Source: JBKJZO01 sp046715235 (GTDB lineage Bacteria > Actinomycetota > Actinomycetes > BP-191). Taken from it: a DNA stretch of 14,875 nucleotides. Positions 12,707 to 14,875 of the stretch are shown one piece after another; position 1 is the stretch's first letter, and each line of letters starts with the position of its first letter. The notes under the pieces are model-generated. The model did no database searches. It worked only from the letters and a program-made list of their open reading frames with translations, and was not told the DNA's origin. The stretch spans positions 1 to 14,875 of the forward strand of contig JBKJZO010000036.1 of the NCBI GenBank assembly GCA_046715235.1. The letters run 5' to 3'. The translations under genes were made by a program, and so were the position numbers.

Positions 12707-14875
12707 ATGCGCTTCTCTGCCTGGGTTCTGGTGCTCGCCGCCGCACCCGTCCTACTAGGTTCGACCCCGGCAATCGCTGCCGCGCGCCCGGCCGGCGGCG
12801 TCGCCGACAGCAGCGCGGTCTCGGTCGTGCTCTCGCTGACCCCGGGCAACCGCGGAGCGCTCGCTACCGCTGCCTCGCGACGTTCGACGCCGTTCGATCA
12901 GGTGCGCGCCCTGCGCGCCGCCGCCCCGACCACGACCGCGGGCGACAACGCCTCTCGCTTCCTTTCCGCCCGCGGATTCACGGTTACCCAGCAGTCGCGC
13001 TGGCTGGTGTCTGCAACCGGCACGGCGAAGGCCGCGCGGGCCGCGTTCGGCGCACAGCTGGTTCGCGACAAGACCCACATCCGACCTACAGCTCCCATCG
13101 CCGTTCCCGCGGCCCTGCGCGGCAGCGTCAGCGCCATTACCGGCCTCGACACGCGGCCGCGGTGGCGGACCCGCGAGGTGCCGCAGGGGCTCACCGCCGA
13201 AAGCCTGAAGACGGCGTACGACGTCGCCGCACCGATCGGGACGGGCGCAGGGATGACGGTCGCGTCGGTCCAGTTCTCCGGCTGGGTCCGTAGCGACCTG
13301 GACACGTATGCCGACGCGGCGGGACTGCCGCGGCCCTCGGTCGTCGAGCGCCCGACCGGTGCGGCGAGCGCCTCAGTCCTCGACGGGAACGGCGGCGAGC
13401 TCGAGGCCGCACTGGACCACGAGGCGCTGCTCGCGACGGCGCCCGGCGCGACGCAGCAGATCTTCTTCGGTGTCAACAGCGAGGCCGGTGCGGTCCAGAT
13501 GTACGACTCGGTCGCGACTGCCGCTGAGAAGGACGAGTTCGACGTCCTGAGCATCTCGTGGGGTCAGTGCGAGCTCGACATGCCGGTTGCCGCGATGATC
13601 GCCATCAACGATTCGCTGGCCCGGGTCGTGGCGGCCGGTAAGACAGTGTTCGCCGCGTCCGGCGACGCCGGCGTCTTCGACTGCTCGAGCACGGCGCACG
13701 AGTCACAGTTCGCCGTCGATTTCCCCGCGTCCTCGCCGTACGTCGTCGCAGTCGGCGGCACGCGGCTGCTCGACACAGACGGCACGACGTCCGAGATTGC
13801 CTGGAGCAACGGCACCGCCGGCGTCGACGGAGCTGTCGCCGGTGGCGGCGGATTCTCGACCGTGTTCGACCGGCCGACGTGGCAGCCGGCCAGCACGCCG
13901 GACGACCCGGCGGGCACCAAGCGGCGCATGGTCCCGGACATCGCGGCTGTCGCCGATCCGAGGTCAGGTTTCGGGGTCTACGCGAGCACCCACGGAGGGT
14001 GGGTCGTCGCGGGCGGCACGAGTCTCGCCGCTCCCGTTGCCGCAGGCCACTTTGCCGCTGCGCTCGGCACCGGCGGTCGTACCAGCGGCCTCGGCCAGCC
14101 GTTGCATCCGTTGCTCTACTCCAACCCGGCGGCATTCCGCGACATCGTCGAGGGCGGCAACTTCGGCTACGCCGCGAAGGCCGGCTACGACCTCGTCACC
14201 GGCCTCGGCTCGCCGAAGTGGTCCACGCTGCTGCCGATCGTCGTCAACGGGCCGGTCGTGACCGCACCGGCGACGACGAGGACGCGGTCGGTTCCCGTGA
14301 CCATCACGCCGCCGTCGGGCGTCTCCTACACCCACTTCCGCGTCTGCGAGAACAACGAGGCGCTCGCGTGCAACACCCCCGACATCTCGGGAAACCCGGC
14401 AGCCCGCGCGTACCAGGTCAGACTCGGCGCGGGGCCCTCCCGGTTGGCACGCATCGTGGTCGTCGGGTACGACGCAACCGGCCCGCACCCAGGTATCGCG
14501 TCCACACGTTTCGACGTCACCGCACCAACTGTCACCGCAGCCGTGTGGTTGACGTCGGCCGCCAGCACGCAGGCTCAGTTTTCCTGGGGCGCAACGGATC
14601 CGGTTCCCGGCAGTGGCCTTGCCGACTATGAAGTTCGGGTGACCCAGCAAGGCGTGTCCAAACCGTTGCGCGAGTACCGCGGTTCGCAGACGTCGTGGTC
14701 GACGACGCTGCGCCCTGGCGGCCAGTACACGCTCGCCGTTCGGGCATCCGACAAGGCCGGCAATGTGACCACTTGGCGCACCTCGTCAGTCAGCGTGGCG
14801 CTCGACCAGACGCAGTTGGCCGTCACCGGCAAGTGGACGAAGGCTGCGCATGCGTCGGCGTACGGCGGCAGCGTG
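12707..14875 (+). CDS. Secreted S53 peptidase (sedolisin/kumamolisin type), 3' end beyond window
   Basis: The frame is open for 723 codons to the window edge. A signal peptide (MRFSAWVLVLAAAPVLLGST, cleavage probably after AIA) leads to a Pro-kumamolisin activation domain (about 35-155, with NASRFLSARGFTVT and GTAKAARAAFGAQL). The catalytic domain shows E233-x3-D237 (GELEAALDHE), the oxyanion Asp D320 in ASGDAG and Ser S439 in GGTSLAAP, the Ser-Glu-Asp set of S53 peptidases. Calcium ligands are probably D479 and D495 in DIVEGG...GYDLVTGLGSP. After about residue 510 comes an extension with fibronectin type III-like sequence (ADYEVRVTQQG...YTLAVRASDKAGN). These enzymes are exported and usually work at low pH. 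The ATG has no clear ribosome-binding site and lies 56 nt after the DUF4388 gene. Confidence 0.92.
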   Translation, partial: MRFSAWVLVLAAAPVLLGSTPAIAAARPAGGVADSSAVSVVLSLTPGNRGALATAASRRSTPFDQVRALRAAAPTTTAGDNASRFLSARGFTVTQQSRWLVSATGTAKAARAAFGAQLVRDKTHIRPTAPIAVPAALRGSVSAITGLDTRPRWRTREVPQGLTAESLKTAYDVAAPIGTGAGMTVASVQFSGWVRSDLDTYADAAGLPRPSVVERPTGAASASVLDGNGGELEAALDHEALLATAPGATQQIFFGVNSEAGAVQMYDSVATAAEKDEFDVLSISWGQCELDMPVAAMIAINDSLARVVAAGKTVFAASGDAGVFDCSSTAHESQFAVDFPASSPYVVAVGGTRLLDTDGTTSEIAWSNGTAGVDGAVAGGGGFSTVFDRPTWQPASTPDDPAGTKRRMVPDIAAVADPRSGFGVYASTHGGWVVAGGTSLAAPVAAGHFAAALGTGGRTSGLGQPLHPLLYSNPAAFRDIVEGGNFGYAAKAGYDLVTGLGSPKWSTLLPIVVNGPVVTAPATTRTRSVPVTITPPSGVSYTHFRVCENNEALACNTPDISGNPAARAYQVRLGAGPSRLARIVVVGYDATGPHPGIASTRFDVTAPTVTAAVWLTSAASTQAQFSWGATDPVPGSGLADYEVRVTQQGVSKPLREYRGSQTSWSTTLRPGGQYTLAVRASDKAGNVTTWRTSSVSVALDQTQLAVTGKWTKAAHASAYGGSV

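Overview
The window is high-GC DNA that reads as a chromosomal segment of an actinomycete. GTG starts are frequent, 4-bp stop/start overlaps are common, and it carries an RsiG-type anti-sigma factor with both diagnostic motifs, a family described from actinobacteria. A genus cannot be assigned from sequence reading alone.

Left arm (1-2875, all minus strand). Reading right to left: an aldo/keto reductase, an alpha/beta-hydrolase-fold protein, a 22-codon stump of a response-regulator gene, an AlaX-type alanyl-tRNA editing hydrolase, and a macro-domain protein that runs off the left edge. The genes are tightly spaced and probably co-transcribed. The response-regulator stump still has its GTGA overlap with the hydrolase gene, so it looks like the scar of a deletion that brought alaX next to the hydrolase.

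Centre (about 2876-8400). This is an accessory region rich in remnants. It holds a collapsed rhs gene: a possible signal-peptide start, a 27-bp palindrome and a frameshifted Rhs core. The Rhs C-terminal (CT) domain that follows carries a zincin-like HExxH motif. A small lipoprotein gene overlaps it by ATGA. A second module follows: a truncated CT-like tail overlapping by GTGA a 637-residue lipoprotein made of two tandem copies of a YWTD-like six-blade unit. Both modules have the layout of polymorphic toxin followed by immunity gene, and in both the partner is a lipoprotein, which suggests that protection acts at the outer face of the membrane. Further right are a decayed lipoprotein of the Yx(FWY)xxD type and the 3' end of a DUF222/13E12 HNH endonuclease gene. 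A short direct repeat (5309-5341 and 8117-8149) sits just upstream of both truncated plus-strand reading frames and may be the end of a lost mobile element.

Right arm (about 8448-14875). On the minus strand, rsiG, an R. etli type-II-like asparaginase and an XRE regulator form a probable transcription unit; the first two overlap by GTGA. Divergent from rsiG is a DUF4388 (PATAN) protein with a long Ala/Glu-rich helix built from 9/18-residue repeats. A secreted S53 (sedolisin/kumamolisin-type) peptidase with a C-terminal fibronectin-like extension follows and runs off the right edge.

The most interesting element is the central pair of CT/lipoprotein modules, particularly the HExxH CT domain with its coupled lipoprotein and the duplicated propeller lipoprotein.
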